From Mucilaginibacter sp. SJ (lineage in GTDB: Bacteria; Bacteroidota; Bacteroidia; Sphingobacteriales; Sphingobacteriaceae), in contig NZ_CP118631.1 in NCBI RefSeq assembly GCF_028993635.1, positions 4,650,001 through 4,714,000 of the forward strand: DNA of 64,000 bases, read 5' to 3'. Positions within the stretch are counted from its first letter, which is position 1. Every line of letters begins with the position of its first letter. Under the pieces are notes generated by a model. It did no database searches. It worked only from the letters and a program-made list of their open reading frames with translations, and was not told the origin of the DNA. A program made the translations under genes and the position numbers. Shown here one piece after another: positions 15,131 to 23,892 of the stretch.

Positions 15131-17242
15131 ATGAATGACAAAAAAAACATTAAAAATCCAGGAATTCTTATTTGCGCTGGCATTTTTTATATCAAGGTTA
15201 GTGATCTTCATTCCTTCTTCTCCCTTCCCCAAAACGTAGTTAAATCGGTTGTTACTGAAGGATTAACTGACCGATTAGTATTTATCGATCAACAACATTG
15301 GGTAAATTATGATCACCTTCCTTTACATATAAGGGAAATGCGCAGTTTTCCAACCAAGACAGACTTATATAATTTTTACAGGCAGAACGGTGGAAAGGCC
15401 GCATTTCAGGAATATGTAATAAGTATGATCAAGGAGGAGTTAGTAACAATCGCAGATCAATCGCATATACACTCGCTTCTTTTTGTTAAGAGAACAAACG
15501 GAACCGGAAATTTCCCAACGTTAAAAGCCTGTCGAACTTACTCTTTATTTGTGAAATTAAAGGAGCATACTATGCTGTCGATGACAATTAAGTTCCTACT
15601 TTATCTGGCAATAGCTGATGAAGAGTTTTTGTTTGTGACCCGTTCGCAAAGTGCGTTTCATAGCAAATTTTATAAATTTTTAAAAATCGGAATTGATACG
15701 TTTATTCATAAAAACTGTCTGAATGATAACGCACGAAAAGCTAACAAGAAAGATAGGGATTTTTTATTGGCCTGCTATGAAAATGGCCAGAACTTAAGCT
15801 TTAACGAGATCGTAAGAAGGTTAAATGCGAAAAAGATAGCCAGGGGGGAAGAACAACTGTTATCCAGATCAACTGTGAGACGTTTATTGTTGAATGACCC
15901 TCTTTACGGCGTTGCCACACTCGCTCGCGAAGGTTCTGAGGGTATTGCAAAAACAATTGCTCATGCCGATAGGCAGCCCGCTCGCTTTGCCGGCGATCTC
16001 TACCAGATTGACGGTACCAGATTTAATGTGTTGTATCAAGATGACTCAGGAAAAGTAAGCTTTTTGTGTATGGTGGTTGCCCTTGATGTGTACTCTAAAA
16101 AAGTGGTTGGCTATTCACTGAGTGCAACCGAATCATTTGCCAATTACATGGCAAGTATAAGGATGAGCGTTAAAAATACAAAATTCCTTCCTGCAGATAT
16201 ATTAACTGATAATTTTTCATCGAGTAATAATGTCAAGTATAAAGAATACGTGCAAACGCTCATGTCATTGGGCACATCAGTTTCTAAACACAAACCTGGA
16301 AACCCTCAGGCTAAAGGTAGCGTAGAAAACTGGTTCCACATTTTTGGTGATATGTATCTGAAAAGTGTAAAGGGGTATTTAGGCGATGGGATTAAATGCC
16401 GGAAAAAGGGTGGAAAGCCAAATAGTGATATGATTGCCGAAGCACGGAAGAGGAAGAATATCCGAACCGAAGCGGAGCTCGCTGCTGTTTTTTCAGAGGC
16501 CATTATCAAATATAATTCTACTTATGTATTTAAAAAATCAACGCCTAACACCCTGTTTGCTGAGTGCTTTGCGCAGAATGTGATTCCTTTGGACGATGAT
16601 CTTTTACCTGTTGTAATGCAAGAAAGGGGTACGCGGACGATCCAGTTCAATTGTATTGATATATTTAAAGAGGGCATTAAATATCAATATATGATCTACG
16701 ACAAAAGCTTTTTCTTTAAGTACTTAAGAAAAAAGGTAGTCATCCATTACGAAAAGTATAACCACGATGAAATTCTTGTGTATGAAATGGGTGGGTTGCA
16801 AATTATTTTACGACTGAAACTGCATAAAAAAATCGTGGAGGCAGCCGTCAACCGGAGCCCCCAGGATAACATAGAATTGTATGAGTATGCGGAAAGACAG
16901 AAAAAATGGGAATGGGATCTCACTGAAGAGGTTAAGGCCTTTAAAAAACTAATAAACCATGTCCCTATAGAGGCAGCCCATTACAAGATTGATGCAAAAG
17001 AAGTAATTGAAACTGCTGAAGATGCACTGATACAAAAAGAGATCGATGCATTAAACGTCAGCAGACCCAAACAACGTCCGAAAAAAGAAATAGCTGTTTC
17101 TCGCCACAAAACGGTGAAGGTAAAATCAATATCCAAGAGGGCATCAAAATTGATGATGGAAGTGAGAGAATCCTCGGAAGAGCTTGTGATTTCCTTTAAT
17201 GATATGTTCAGGGTTGAAGGGTCCATTAAACTTTTGGATTAA
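15131..17242 (+). CDS. TnsB/TniA/MuA-like DDE transposase
   Basis: The 703-residue DDE transposase has N-terminal DNA-binding helices up to about residue 280, including a motif typical of such HTH domains (NLSFNEIVRRLNAK). An RNase H-like rve core follows, with Asp294 in YQIDGTRF, Asp360 in DILTDNFSS and Glu399 in GSVENWF. A Mu-type beta-barrel and a basic tail that may contact the ATPase (residues about 640-690, KQRPKKEIAVSRHKTVKVKS) complete it. Transposases of this group (TnsB, TniA, MuA, IstA) join element ends to target DNA with help from an AAA ATPase, which is encoded 1 bp downstream. No TnsA endonuclease gene is next to it, so transposition may be replicative. Confidence 0.9.
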   Translation: MNDKKNIKNPGILICAGIFYIKVSDLHSFFSLPQNVVKSVVTEGLTDRLVFIDQQHWVNYDHLPLHIREMRSFPTKTDLYNFYRQNGGKAAFQEYVISMIKEELVTIADQSHIHSLLFVKRTNGTGNFPTLKACRTYSLFVKLKEHTMLSMTIKFLLYLAIADEEFLFVTRSQSAFHSKFYKFLKIGIDTFIHKNCLNDNARKANKKDRDFLLACYENGQNLSFNEIVRRLNAKKIARGEEQLLSRSTVRRLLLNDPLYGVATLAREGSEGIAKTIAHADRQPARFAGDLYQIDGTRFNVLYQDDSGKVSFLCMVVALDVYSKKVVGYSLSATESFANYMASIRMSVKNTKFLPADILTDNFSSSNNVKYKEYVQTLMSLGTSVSKHKPGNPQAKGSVENWFHIFGDMYLKSVKGYLGDGIKCRKKGGKPNSDMIAEARKRKNIRTEAELAAVFSEAIIKYNSTYVFKKSTPNTLFAECFAQNVIPLDDDLLPVVMQERGTRTIQFNCIDIFKEGIKYQYMIYDKSFFFKYLRKKVVIHYEKYNHDEILVYEMGGLQIILRLKLHKKIVEAAVNRSPQDNIELYEYAERQKKWEWDLTEEVKAFKKLINHVPIEAAHYKIDAKEVIETAEDALIQKEIDALNVSRPKQRPKKEIAVSRHKTVKVKSISKRASKLMMEVRESSEELVISFNDMFRVEGSIKLLD

Positions 17243-17243
17243 T

Positions 17244-17990
17244 ATGAAATACAATTTTGACCCGAATGATTTTGATATGGAAAAGATTATCAAGATCAAA
17301 GATGAACTGCATTTAGAAACTTCAACTTTTTTGACTATAACAAATGCCTGCGAAGATGCTTTGGCTTATTCAAGCATGATCGGTATATTGGGGGATACCG
17401 GTAATGGCAAAACCAATGCATTAAAATATTTTAGTCGTAACCGTTCAAACGTCTATTATGTAAGGGGGCTTAAAAGTATGACAGCTAAAAGTTTCTTTCT
17501 CCATATTATGGAAGTGCTGGGAATCCGAAACCGATACACGGATGCCAATCTTTACAATTTGATCAGGAGTATCGGCTATTATCTTAATTCCTTTGAATCT
17601 AACGTGCTTCTCGTTTTAGATGAAGCAGGACGTTTGAGCGATAGCATACTGATGCATTGCCACGATCTGCGCAACGAAACAAACGAAAACGTAGGAATTA
17701 TTTTTGCTTCCCCTCATTATTTAAAGCTTTCTCTTGAAAAACTGATTAAAGCAAACGTTAGGGGGATACCAGAACTTTATGGACGGTTTGAACTTTGGAT
17801 CGAGGTTGAAGCCCCCCTGGTTGATGAGCAGGCACAGTATTGCATCCATCGCGGCATAAAAAATCGGGCGTTAATAGAGGCTCTTGTATTTGAAAATCAA
17901 AGTTTCAGGAGCTTGGTTAGCAAGGTTAGGAACTTTGGGAAAAAAGCGATCAGATATAAAAAACGAAGTCAGGATGTCCCGGAAGGATAG
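17244..17990 (+). CDS. TnsC/TniB/MuB-like AAA ATPase of transposition
   Basis: The 248-residue ATPase starts at the ATG at 17244 (MKYNFDPNDFD), 1 bp after the transposase stop. An earlier in-frame ATG at 17199 lies inside the transposase and is less likely. Walker A is GDTGNGKT near residues 50-57, Walker B is VLLVLDEAGR near 124-133, and a sensor segment follows (VGIIFASPHYL). Proteins of this group form filaments on target DNA, select the insertion site and activate the transposase. The length is short for TnsC and near MuB/TniB. It is the last gene of the element before the chromosomal cell-wall cluster, and no tniQ follows. Confidence 0.88.
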   Translation: MKYNFDPNDFDMEKIIKIKDELHLETSTFLTITNACEDALAYSSMIGILGDTGNGKTNALKYFSRNRSNVYYVRGLKSMTAKSFFLHIMEVLGIRNRYTDANLYNLIRSIGYYLNSFESNVLLVLDEAGRLSDSILMHCHDLRNETNENVGIIFASPHYLKLSLEKLIKANVRGIPELYGRFELWIEVEAPLVDEQAQYCIHRGIKNRALIEALVFENQSFRSLVSKVRNFGKKAIRYKKRSQDVPEG

Positions 17991-18395
17991 ATACTTTCAA
18001 TCGTATTTTATAACTGATTTTTGTATAAAGCCCGCATCTTTTCTTACTGCGAAATTCTCACGTTCGCTTCACCAGTAAAGCGCTTTCACGGCATAAATTC
18101 TCCTTCGTTTTCCTCTGTCCGATTTATTCCATGTCACTTGACAGGCTCGCTACACTATTGAGATTGGTTGCTTAACAAAAGAATGGTGCCGTTTTCGGGT
18201 GTATTTTTAACTAACTAATTGTCAGGTATATAGTTGTATCAATTTGTTTGGTTAACATGACTCATTTTGTTTGAACCGACTCAGCTAAGGTGCATTGTAA
18301 CTGCTTGTTTATTAGCGGTTTTTGTCGGGGTGAGAATTTCAAAAAATCTTCAAAAAACATAAAACAGACCCGGCTAAAAATTGTTGAAAACTTTT
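17991..18395. other. Junction between mobile island and dcw cluster
   Basis: About 400 bp have no gene I can support. The stretch contains TGTCA-CT-TGACA (18132-18143), AATTGTCAGGTATATAG (18219-18235) and two nearby TTTGTTTG motifs (about 18244 and 18271), which may be transposase-binding sites in the element end. I could not fix the exact end or a target duplication because the other end lies outside the window. The last part (from about 18340) is probably original mraZ leader. Confidence 0.4.
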
Positions 18396-18420
18396 AGTGG
18401 GGGAAAGTGGTAGAAAGTGG
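18396..18420 (+). promoter_or_regulatory. MraZ operator: three AGTGG boxes spaced 10 bp
   Basis: AGTGG occurs at 18396-18400, 18406-18410 and 18416-18420, with an exact 10-bp period and A-rich spacers. MraZ is known to bind such tandem GTG(G)-type repeats in front of its own operon. The array ends 45 bp before the mraZ ATG. This supports autoregulation of the whole cluster. Confidence 0.75.
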
Positions 18421-18464
18421 TAAAAGTATTTACTTTTACGTTACAAAATTGCCCAAGTCATACA

Positions 18465-18926
18465 ATGTCGTTTTTAACCGGTGAATTTGAGTGTAAGCTT
18501 GATCCTAAATTTAGGATGATGATACCGGCTGGCCTTAAAAAAAAGCTTCCTGAACTGGAATCTGAAGGCTTGGTGATCAATCGCGGGTTTGAAAAATACC
18601 TTGTCATATACACTAAAAAGGAATGGGATAAACGACTTGAAGAACTGAGCAAACTTAATGAATACGAAGAGGATAATATAGCCTTTATACGATATTTTAC
18701 CCGTGGCGCCACCGAGCTTATGCCTGATGCTGCCGGCAGGGTATTATTACCAAAGTTCCTCTTGGAATATGCGGGTATCAAAGGCGATGTGGTGTTGGCT
18801 TGCCAGTTAAATAAAATTGAGGTTTGGGATGCTGAAGCTCACCGTAAGCTGATGGATGATGAGCCGAAAAGCTTTGGTGCATTGGCAAAAAAGGTGATGG
18901 GTAATAAAAGTAAGGAGCAGGAATGA
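18465..18926 (+). CDS. mraZ: Transcriptional regulator MraZ
   Basis: MraZ is a double SpoVT/AbrB-like DNA-binding protein that regulates the division and cell-wall cluster it heads. The 153-residue form starts at ATG 18465 (MSFLTGEFECKLDPKFR), which matches the family start. An upstream GTG at 18417 would overlap the third operator box and add unrelated residues. The two AbrB halves show at about 5-50 (LDPKFRMMIPAGLKKKLPE) and about 75-125 (ATELMPDAAGRVLLPKFLLE). Its stop overlaps the rsmH ATG by 4 nt, so the operon begins here. The AGTGG array upstream is the likely binding site. Confidence 0.96.
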   Translation: MSFLTGEFECKLDPKFRMMIPAGLKKKLPELESEGLVINRGFEKYLVIYTKKEWDKRLEELSKLNEYEEDNIAFIRYFTRGATELMPDAAGRVLLPKFLLEYAGIKGDVVLACQLNKIEVWDAEAHRKLMDDEPKSFGALAKKVMGNKSKEQE

Positions 18927-19825
18927 GTGAGTACCATGTACCGGTAATGCTGAAGGAATGTATTGATGGGCTGAATATTGATCCGGATGGTACTTATGTG
19001 GATGTGACTTTTGGCGGTGGAGGGCATTCGCGCGAGATTTTGAAGCATCTGGGACCTAAAGGAAGGCTAATCGCTTTTGATCAGGATGCTGATGCGCAAC
19101 GGAATATAATTGATGATGAGCGTTTTGTCTTTGTAGATCAGAATTTCAGGTATCTCAAAAACTTTTGCCGTTTACACGGAGCTATTCCTGTAAATGGCAT
19201 CCTGGCCGATTTGGGTGTGTCATCGCACCAGTTTGATGAGGCCGACAGGGGGTTTTCCATCCGGTTTGATGCCGAGTTGGATATGCGTATGAACCAGTTG
19301 GGCGAGCTAACTGCGAAGGATGTGGTAAATAATTATTCTGTTGCTGATTTGCACCGGATTTTTGGCATTTACGGAGAAATTCAAAATGCCAAATCACTGG
19401 CCGAAACTATTGTGACCGCAAGGTTAAATACATCGATAGTGACTATCGCTGATTTGAAAAATGTGATCAACGCACGCATCCCGAAAGGAAAAGAAAATAA
19501 ATACCTGGCACAAGTGTTCCAGGCATTAAGAATAGAGGTTAACCAGGAGCTGGAAGCATTAAAAGAGTTTTTAATGCAGTCGGCAGAAGTTTTGGGTGTT
19601 GGCGGCAGGCTGGTGGTCATGTCATACCACTCGCTTGAAGACAGGCTGGTAAAAAACTTCATTGCCAAAGGTAAATTCAGCGGCGAGGTGGAGAAGGATC
19701 TTTATGGAAATGATAATAAACCGCTTGATGCTGTAAGCCGCGGGGCTATAACAGCATCTGCAGATGAGATAACTAAAAATAACAGGGCACGGAGCGCTAA
19801 ATTAAGAATAGCTGTAAAAAAATGA
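18923..19825 (+). CDS. rsmH: 16S rRNA (cytosine1402-N4)-methyltransferase
   Basis: RsmH (MraW) methylates N4 of C1402 in 16S rRNA, in the cytoplasm, with SAM. The 300-residue protein begins MSEYHVPVMLKECIDGL, has the SAM motif VDVTFGGGGHSREIL (about residues 26-41) and GILADLGVSSHQFD (about 92-105). It ends with the family motif SYHSLEDRLVKNF and NNRARSAKLRIA. Length and motifs are complete. It overlaps mraZ and the ftsL-like gene by 4 nt on each side (ATGA junctions), so translation is coupled along the operon head. Confidence 0.97.
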   Translation: MSEYHVPVMLKECIDGLNIDPDGTYVDVTFGGGGHSREILKHLGPKGRLIAFDQDADAQRNIIDDERFVFVDQNFRYLKNFCRLHGAIPVNGILADLGVSSHQFDEADRGFSIRFDAELDMRMNQLGELTAKDVVNNYSVADLHRIFGIYGEIQNAKSLAETIVTARLNTSIVTIADLKNVINARIPKGKENKYLAQVFQALRIEVNQELEALKEFLMQSAEVLGVGGRLVVMSYHSLEDRLVKNFIAKGKFSGEVEKDLYGNDNKPLDAVSRGAITASADEITKNNRARSAKLRIAVKK

Positions 19826-20229
19826 CCAATCGTTTACGTACAGAAATTCAGGAGGAAGAAGAAGTTGAAGAAGTAATTGAGGAAAGGCCTGCAAGGGAAT
19901 TGCCTGATAACTTTTTTACGCAGCTTTTTACCAAAGGCTTTCTCACTACTGAGAGAGCTACCAGTGCTTTGCCCTTTGTTTTGTTTTTGGCTTTTTTGGG
20001 TATGGTGTACATTGGTAATATGCACTATGCCGAAAAATCGGTACGTGAAATTGATGCGCTTACCAAAGAGGTTAAGGAGTTGGGCTGGGATTATAAATCG
20101 ACCAAGGCCGATATGGCATATAAAAGTACGCTTACCGAAGTGGCTAAACGTGCGGATACATTGGGCCTGAGTCAATCGGTTGACCCGCCGGGAAAAATAA
20201 CAGTGAAGGAGGTTGAAGATGGGAATTAG
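19822..20229 (+). CDS. ftsL: FtsL-like cell-division protein
   Basis: A 135-residue bitopic protein in the usual ftsL position between rsmH and ftsI. The N-terminal cytoplasmic part is acidic (EIQEEEEVEEVIEERPAREL), one membrane helix lies at about 50-72 (ALPFVLFLAFLGMVYIGN), and a periplasmic coiled coil follows (EKSVREIDALTKEVKELGWD) before a short end. This matches the FtsL-like proteins of Bacteroidota, which bind FtsQ/FtsB-type partners at the septum. Sequence identity to classical FtsL is expected to be low, so position and topology carry the call. It overlaps rsmH by 4 nt and the next start by 11 nt. Confidence 0.85.
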   Translation: MTNRLRTEIQEEEEVEEVIEERPARELPDNFFTQLFTKGFLTTERATSALPFVLFLAFLGMVYIGNMHYAEKSVREIDALTKEVKELGWDYKSTKADMAYKSTLTEVAKRADTLGLSQSVDPPGKITVKEVEDGN

Positions 20230-22318
20230 GACTAACATACTGGCCAGGGTTTATTTAGCCTTCGGGCTTGTTTTGCTTTTGGCTATTGCCGTTGTGGTTC
20301 AGCTTTGCCGGCTGCAGTTTGTACAGGGCGATAAGTGGAAGGCTATGGCTTCTGATCTTTCGGCACAATACCAAACTGTTGAGGCTGCAAGGGGTAATAT
20401 TTTTTCCGTTGACGGAAGTTTGTTAGCTACTTCAGTACCAGAATATGAGCTGCACATGGATATGCTGGCAAGCGGTATTGCCTCGGATACAGCGTTCAAT
20501 AATAATATTGACCTGTTAGCTGCGAAGCTATCAGGTATGTTTGGTGACAGATCGGCAAGGGAATATTCGCGCGTATTTCGTGAGGCCCGCAAGGATAGCT
20601 CACGCTATTTGCTGATCAGGCGTAAAGTATCATACCAGGACCTGAAAAAAATTCGCCAGTTCCCGGTATTTAACATGGGTAAATACAAAGGCGGGCTGAT
20701 CGTTATTCAAAAAAATAAACGGATCCTGCCGTTCCAGTCGCTGGCTGCCCGTACTATCGGTTATAAAAATGAAAACGTAAAGAACCCGGTTGGTTTGGAA
20801 GGTGCTTATTCATCATATATTAATGGTGAAAGCGGCAGGCGCTTAATGCAAAGAATCCCGGGCGGTATTTGGATGCCGGTTGACGATGATGATGAAATAG
20901 CGCCTAAAGATGGTGCTGATATTATCTCAACCATCAATGTAAACTTTCAGGATGTGGCGCAGGATGCATTGAAAAAACAACTGGTTAAAAGCGCGGCCGA
21001 TCATGGTTGTGTGGTACTGATGGAAGTATCAACCGGCGAGATCAGGGCGATTGCCAATTACACCCGTACTAAAGATGGTGATTACAGGGAGCAGATGAAC
21101 TATGCTATCAGTAACGCTATCGATCCGGGATCGACCTTTAAGCTGGCATCGTATATGACCATGCTCGATCAGCATAAGATTGATACCAGTACCATAATTA
21201 ATGCCGAAGGCGGCAGATATAAATTTCCGAAGGGGCCAACCATTACTGATACCGAGCACGATAATTATGAAATGTCGGTTAAGCGTGCCTTTGAAGAATC
21301 ATCAAACGTGGCTGCGGCAAAATTGGTTGATAAATTTTACCATAATAACCCATGGCAGTATATCAATAAATTGTACAGCTATCATTTGAATGAAAAGCTT
21401 CAGTTACAGATTCCCGGCGAAGGCAGGCCGGTAATTAAAAATCCATCAAACCGCAGCTGGAACAAAAATTACAGTTTGCCTGAGATGGCTTATGGTTATG
21501 AAATGAACATTACGCCGCTGCAAATGCTGGCTTACTATAATTCGGTGGCTAATAATGGTAAAATGATAGCTCCGCTGCTGGTTCGTGAGATCAGAAGGTT
21601 GGGTAACCCTATCGAGCAGTTCCAGGCCAGGGTGATCAATGAGCAGGTATGTTCGGAAGCTACGCTGGGTAAAGTACGTGGTATGCTTGAAGGCGTTGTA
21701 CTTAATGGTACAGGCAAAAATGTTATTAAAAATAAGCTTTACAGCGTAGCCGGTAAAACAGGTACGGCGCAGGTAGCAAACGGTACCAAGGGTTATAAGG
21801 ATAAAAAATACCAGGCCTCATTTTGCGGTTATTTCCCGGCCGACCGTCCTAAATATTCGATGATCGTGGTGATTAATAACCCGACGCAAGGCGATTATTT
21901 AGCGGCCAAGGTAGCCGGTCCGGTATTCAGAGAAGTGGCAGACAGGGTTTATGCTAACGACTTGGATATTAACCAAAGCTCACAGGCACGTTATGTAGGT
22001 AATACTGTTATGCCGCAGGTAAAACAGGGCAATATGAAAGCCCTGAAAAAAGTTTATTCAAAACTGGGCGTTAAACCTTTGTATGCATCGGCCAATAGTA
22101 CGGTTGATACCAGCAACGGGATCCCGTTTGAGGAAGTAAAATATAAAAATGGTACCGTGCCATCGGTAACAGGCATGGGACTTAGCGATGCATTATATGT
22201 AATGGGTAACGCCGGTTATAAAGTAACTGTACGCGGAAGCGGTATAGTTACCAACCAGTCAGTTACCGGAGGGAGTGCTATACCAAAGGGGTCACGAATT
22301 TTAATAGAACTGCAATGA
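20219..22318 (+). CDS. ftsI: Division-specific penicillin-binding protein with PASTA domain
   Basis: This class B PBP is the septal peptidoglycan transpeptidase that works with FtsW. I start it at ATG 20219 because AAGGAGG (20206-20212) lies 6 nt upstream; a TTG at 20213 is less likely. The 699 residues have one N-terminal membrane helix (about 12-30), a dimerisation domain, then the transpeptidase with the nucleophile motif GSTFKLA near residue 305, ESSN near 350 and KTGTAQ near 510. A C-terminal PASTA-type segment (about 640-699, VPSVTGMGLSDALYVM) is typical of the Bacteroidota form. The start lies inside the ftsL gene, and the stop overlaps murE by 4 nt. Confidence 0.95.
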   Translation: MGIRTNILARVYLAFGLVLLLAIAVVVQLCRLQFVQGDKWKAMASDLSAQYQTVEAARGNIFSVDGSLLATSVPEYELHMDMLASGIASDTAFNNNIDLLAAKLSGMFGDRSAREYSRVFREARKDSSRYLLIRRKVSYQDLKKIRQFPVFNMGKYKGGLIVIQKNKRILPFQSLAARTIGYKNENVKNPVGLEGAYSSYINGESGRRLMQRIPGGIWMPVDDDDEIAPKDGADIISTINVNFQDVAQDALKKQLVKSAADHGCVVLMEVSTGEIRAIANYTRTKDGDYREQMNYAISNAIDPGSTFKLASYMTMLDQHKIDTSTIINAEGGRYKFPKGPTITDTEHDNYEMSVKRAFEESSNVAAAKLVDKFYHNNPWQYINKLYSYHLNEKLQLQIPGEGRPVIKNPSNRSWNKNYSLPEMAYGYEMNITPLQMLAYYNSVANNGKMIAPLLVREIRRLGNPIEQFQARVINEQVCSEATLGKVRGMLEGVVLNGTGKNVIKNKLYSVAGKTGTAQVANGTKGYKDKKYQASFCGYFPADRPKYSMIVVINNPTQGDYLAAKVAGPVFREVADRVYANDLDINQSSQARYVGNTVMPQVKQGNMKALKKVYSKLGVKPLYASANSTVDTSNGIPFEEVKYKNGTVPSVTGMGLSDALYVMGNAGYKVTVRGSGIVTNQSVTGGSAIPKGSRILIELQ

Positions 22319-23775
22319 GGTATTTAAGCGATGTAATTGATGGACTGGCCTTCACTGAATTGCAGGGAAGCGCTGATGTGGAGATAACGGCAATTGCTTT
22401 TGATTCGAGAAAGGTGATTCCCGGGGCGATGTTTGTTGCTGTAAAGGGAACTCTTGTAGACGGGCATGATTATATTGACCAGGCCATTAAAAAGGGTGCC
22501 GTAGCAGTAATTTGTGAAGATCTTCCGGCGCACACAACCGGCGAAGTTGATTTCCTGATGGTTGCCGATTCGGCTGTAGCCTTAGGTATTGTAGCCGCCA
22601 ATTTTTATGATAACCCATCGGCGAAGTTAAAGTTGGTAGGTGTAACAGGTACTAATGGCAAAACAACTATTGCTACGCTGCTTTACCAATTATTCCGCGA
22701 TTTGGGTTATAAATGTGGTCTGCTGTCAACCGTCGAAAATCAGATCAACGGCAAAGTGATCCCATCAACCCATACCACACCCGATCCCGTGGAGCTGAAC
22801 AGCCTGCTTGCCGAAATGGTGGATAGCGGTTGCGATTACTGCTTTATGGAGGTGAGTTCTCACGCCATTTCACAAAGGCGTATTGAGCGACTGATGTTTG
22901 CGGGAGGAGTATTTACCAATTTAACGCATGATCATTTAGATTATCATAAAACTTTTCTGAGGTATTTGAATGCTAAGAAGGAATTTTTTGACGGCTTATC
23001 TAAAGATGCTTTCGCACTAACCAACAGTGATGATAAGAATGGTAATGTGATGTTGCAGAACACCTCAGCGCATAAAAAAAGCTATGGCCTTAAAACCATG
23101 GCCGATTATAAAGCTCGCATCCTGGAAAACCAGTTTAGCGGTTTGCTGCTGCAAATTGACGGCGAGGAAGTGTGGTTTAAAATGGTGGGTACATTCAACG
23201 CCTATAACCTGTTGGGAGTGTATGCTACCGCGATGCTGTTGGAGCAGGATAAAGCGAAGGTACTTACCAGCTTAAGCAAACTGACTGGTGCCGAAGGCCG
23301 CTTTGAATACATAACTGCCGCTAACAAGGTGGTAGGTATTGTTGATTATGCTCATACCCCTGATGCTGTACAAAACGTATTGAGTACCATTCATGATATC
23401 CGCAAGGGTAATGAAAAGGTGATCACTGTAATTGGCTGCGGTGGTGACAGGGATAAAACCAAGCGCCCCGTCATGGCCAAAACCGCATGTGAGTGGAGTG
23501 ATAAAGTGATCCTGACATCGGATAACCCGCGTACCGAAGATCCGGCGCAGATCATCAAAGAGATGGAAGAGGGTGTTGATCCGGCATTTAAAAGACATAC
23601 AGTAAGCATCATCGACAGGCATGAGGCTATTAAAACAGCCTGTATGCTGGCTAACCCAGGTGATATTATCCTGGTAGCAGGTAAAGGGCACGAAAAATAC
23701 CAGGAAATAAATGGGGTGAAAAACCACTTCGATGATATGGAAGAACTGGAAAGGCAATTCCAGGACTTGGTATAA
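22315..23775 (+). CDS. murE: UDP-MurNAc-tripeptide synthetase MurE (meso-DAP type)
   Basis: MurE adds the third amino acid to UDP-MurNAc-L-Ala-D-Glu in the cytoplasm. The 486-residue protein has the ATP-binding GVTGTNGKTT near 109-118, the EVSSHAISQRR segment near 180, and the TSDNPRTEDP motif in the C-terminal domain. The DNPR motif is the mark of meso-diaminopimelate-specific MurE, which fits with dapA in the same window. It overlaps ftsI by 4 nt. A 117-bp repeat-bearing spacer follows rather than murF, which is absent from this cluster. Confidence 0.97.
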   Translation: MRYLSDVIDGLAFTELQGSADVEITAIAFDSRKVIPGAMFVAVKGTLVDGHDYIDQAIKKGAVAVICEDLPAHTTGEVDFLMVADSAVALGIVAANFYDNPSAKLKLVGVTGTNGKTTIATLLYQLFRDLGYKCGLLSTVENQINGKVIPSTHTTPDPVELNSLLAEMVDSGCDYCFMEVSSHAISQRRIERLMFAGGVFTNLTHDHLDYHKTFLRYLNAKKEFFDGLSKDAFALTNSDDKNGNVMLQNTSAHKKSYGLKTMADYKARILENQFSGLLLQIDGEEVWFKMVGTFNAYNLLGVYATAMLLEQDKAKVLTSLSKLTGAEGRFEYITAANKVVGIVDYAHTPDAVQNVLSTIHDIRKGNEKVITVIGCGGDRDKTKRPVMAKTACEWSDKVILTSDNPRTEDPAQIIKEMEEGVDPAFKRHTVSIIDRHEAIKTACMLANPGDIILVAGKGHEKYQEINGVKNHFDDMEELERQFQDLV

Positions 23776-23892
23776 CCATCAACTAATTGATAGAGAATAA
23801 AAGGAATTAAAAACGCAAATCTGCAGGATCTAAGATGAGCAAATCAATCATCTGCACATCTGAAATCTGCACATCTGCAAATTGAAGAAGCA
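23776..23892. repeat. Spacer with short direct repeats between murE and mraY
   Basis: The spacer contains repeated units of the type ATCTGCACATCTGAAATC, partly tandem at about 23849-23880. Such units belong to dispersed low-complexity repeats common between genes in this phylum. No promoter or terminator is evident, so the operon probably reads through. Confidence 0.55.

Noticed and set aside
14575..17990. CRISPR-associated transposon or Mu-like prophage
   Set aside because: No Cas12k, Cascade, TniQ or CRISPR repeats were found, and no phage structural genes lie near the MuA/MuB-like pair.
18417..18464. GTG start for MraZ
   Set aside because: It falls in the third AGTGG box and adds residues not seen in the family, while ATG 18465 gives the standard MraZ N-terminus.
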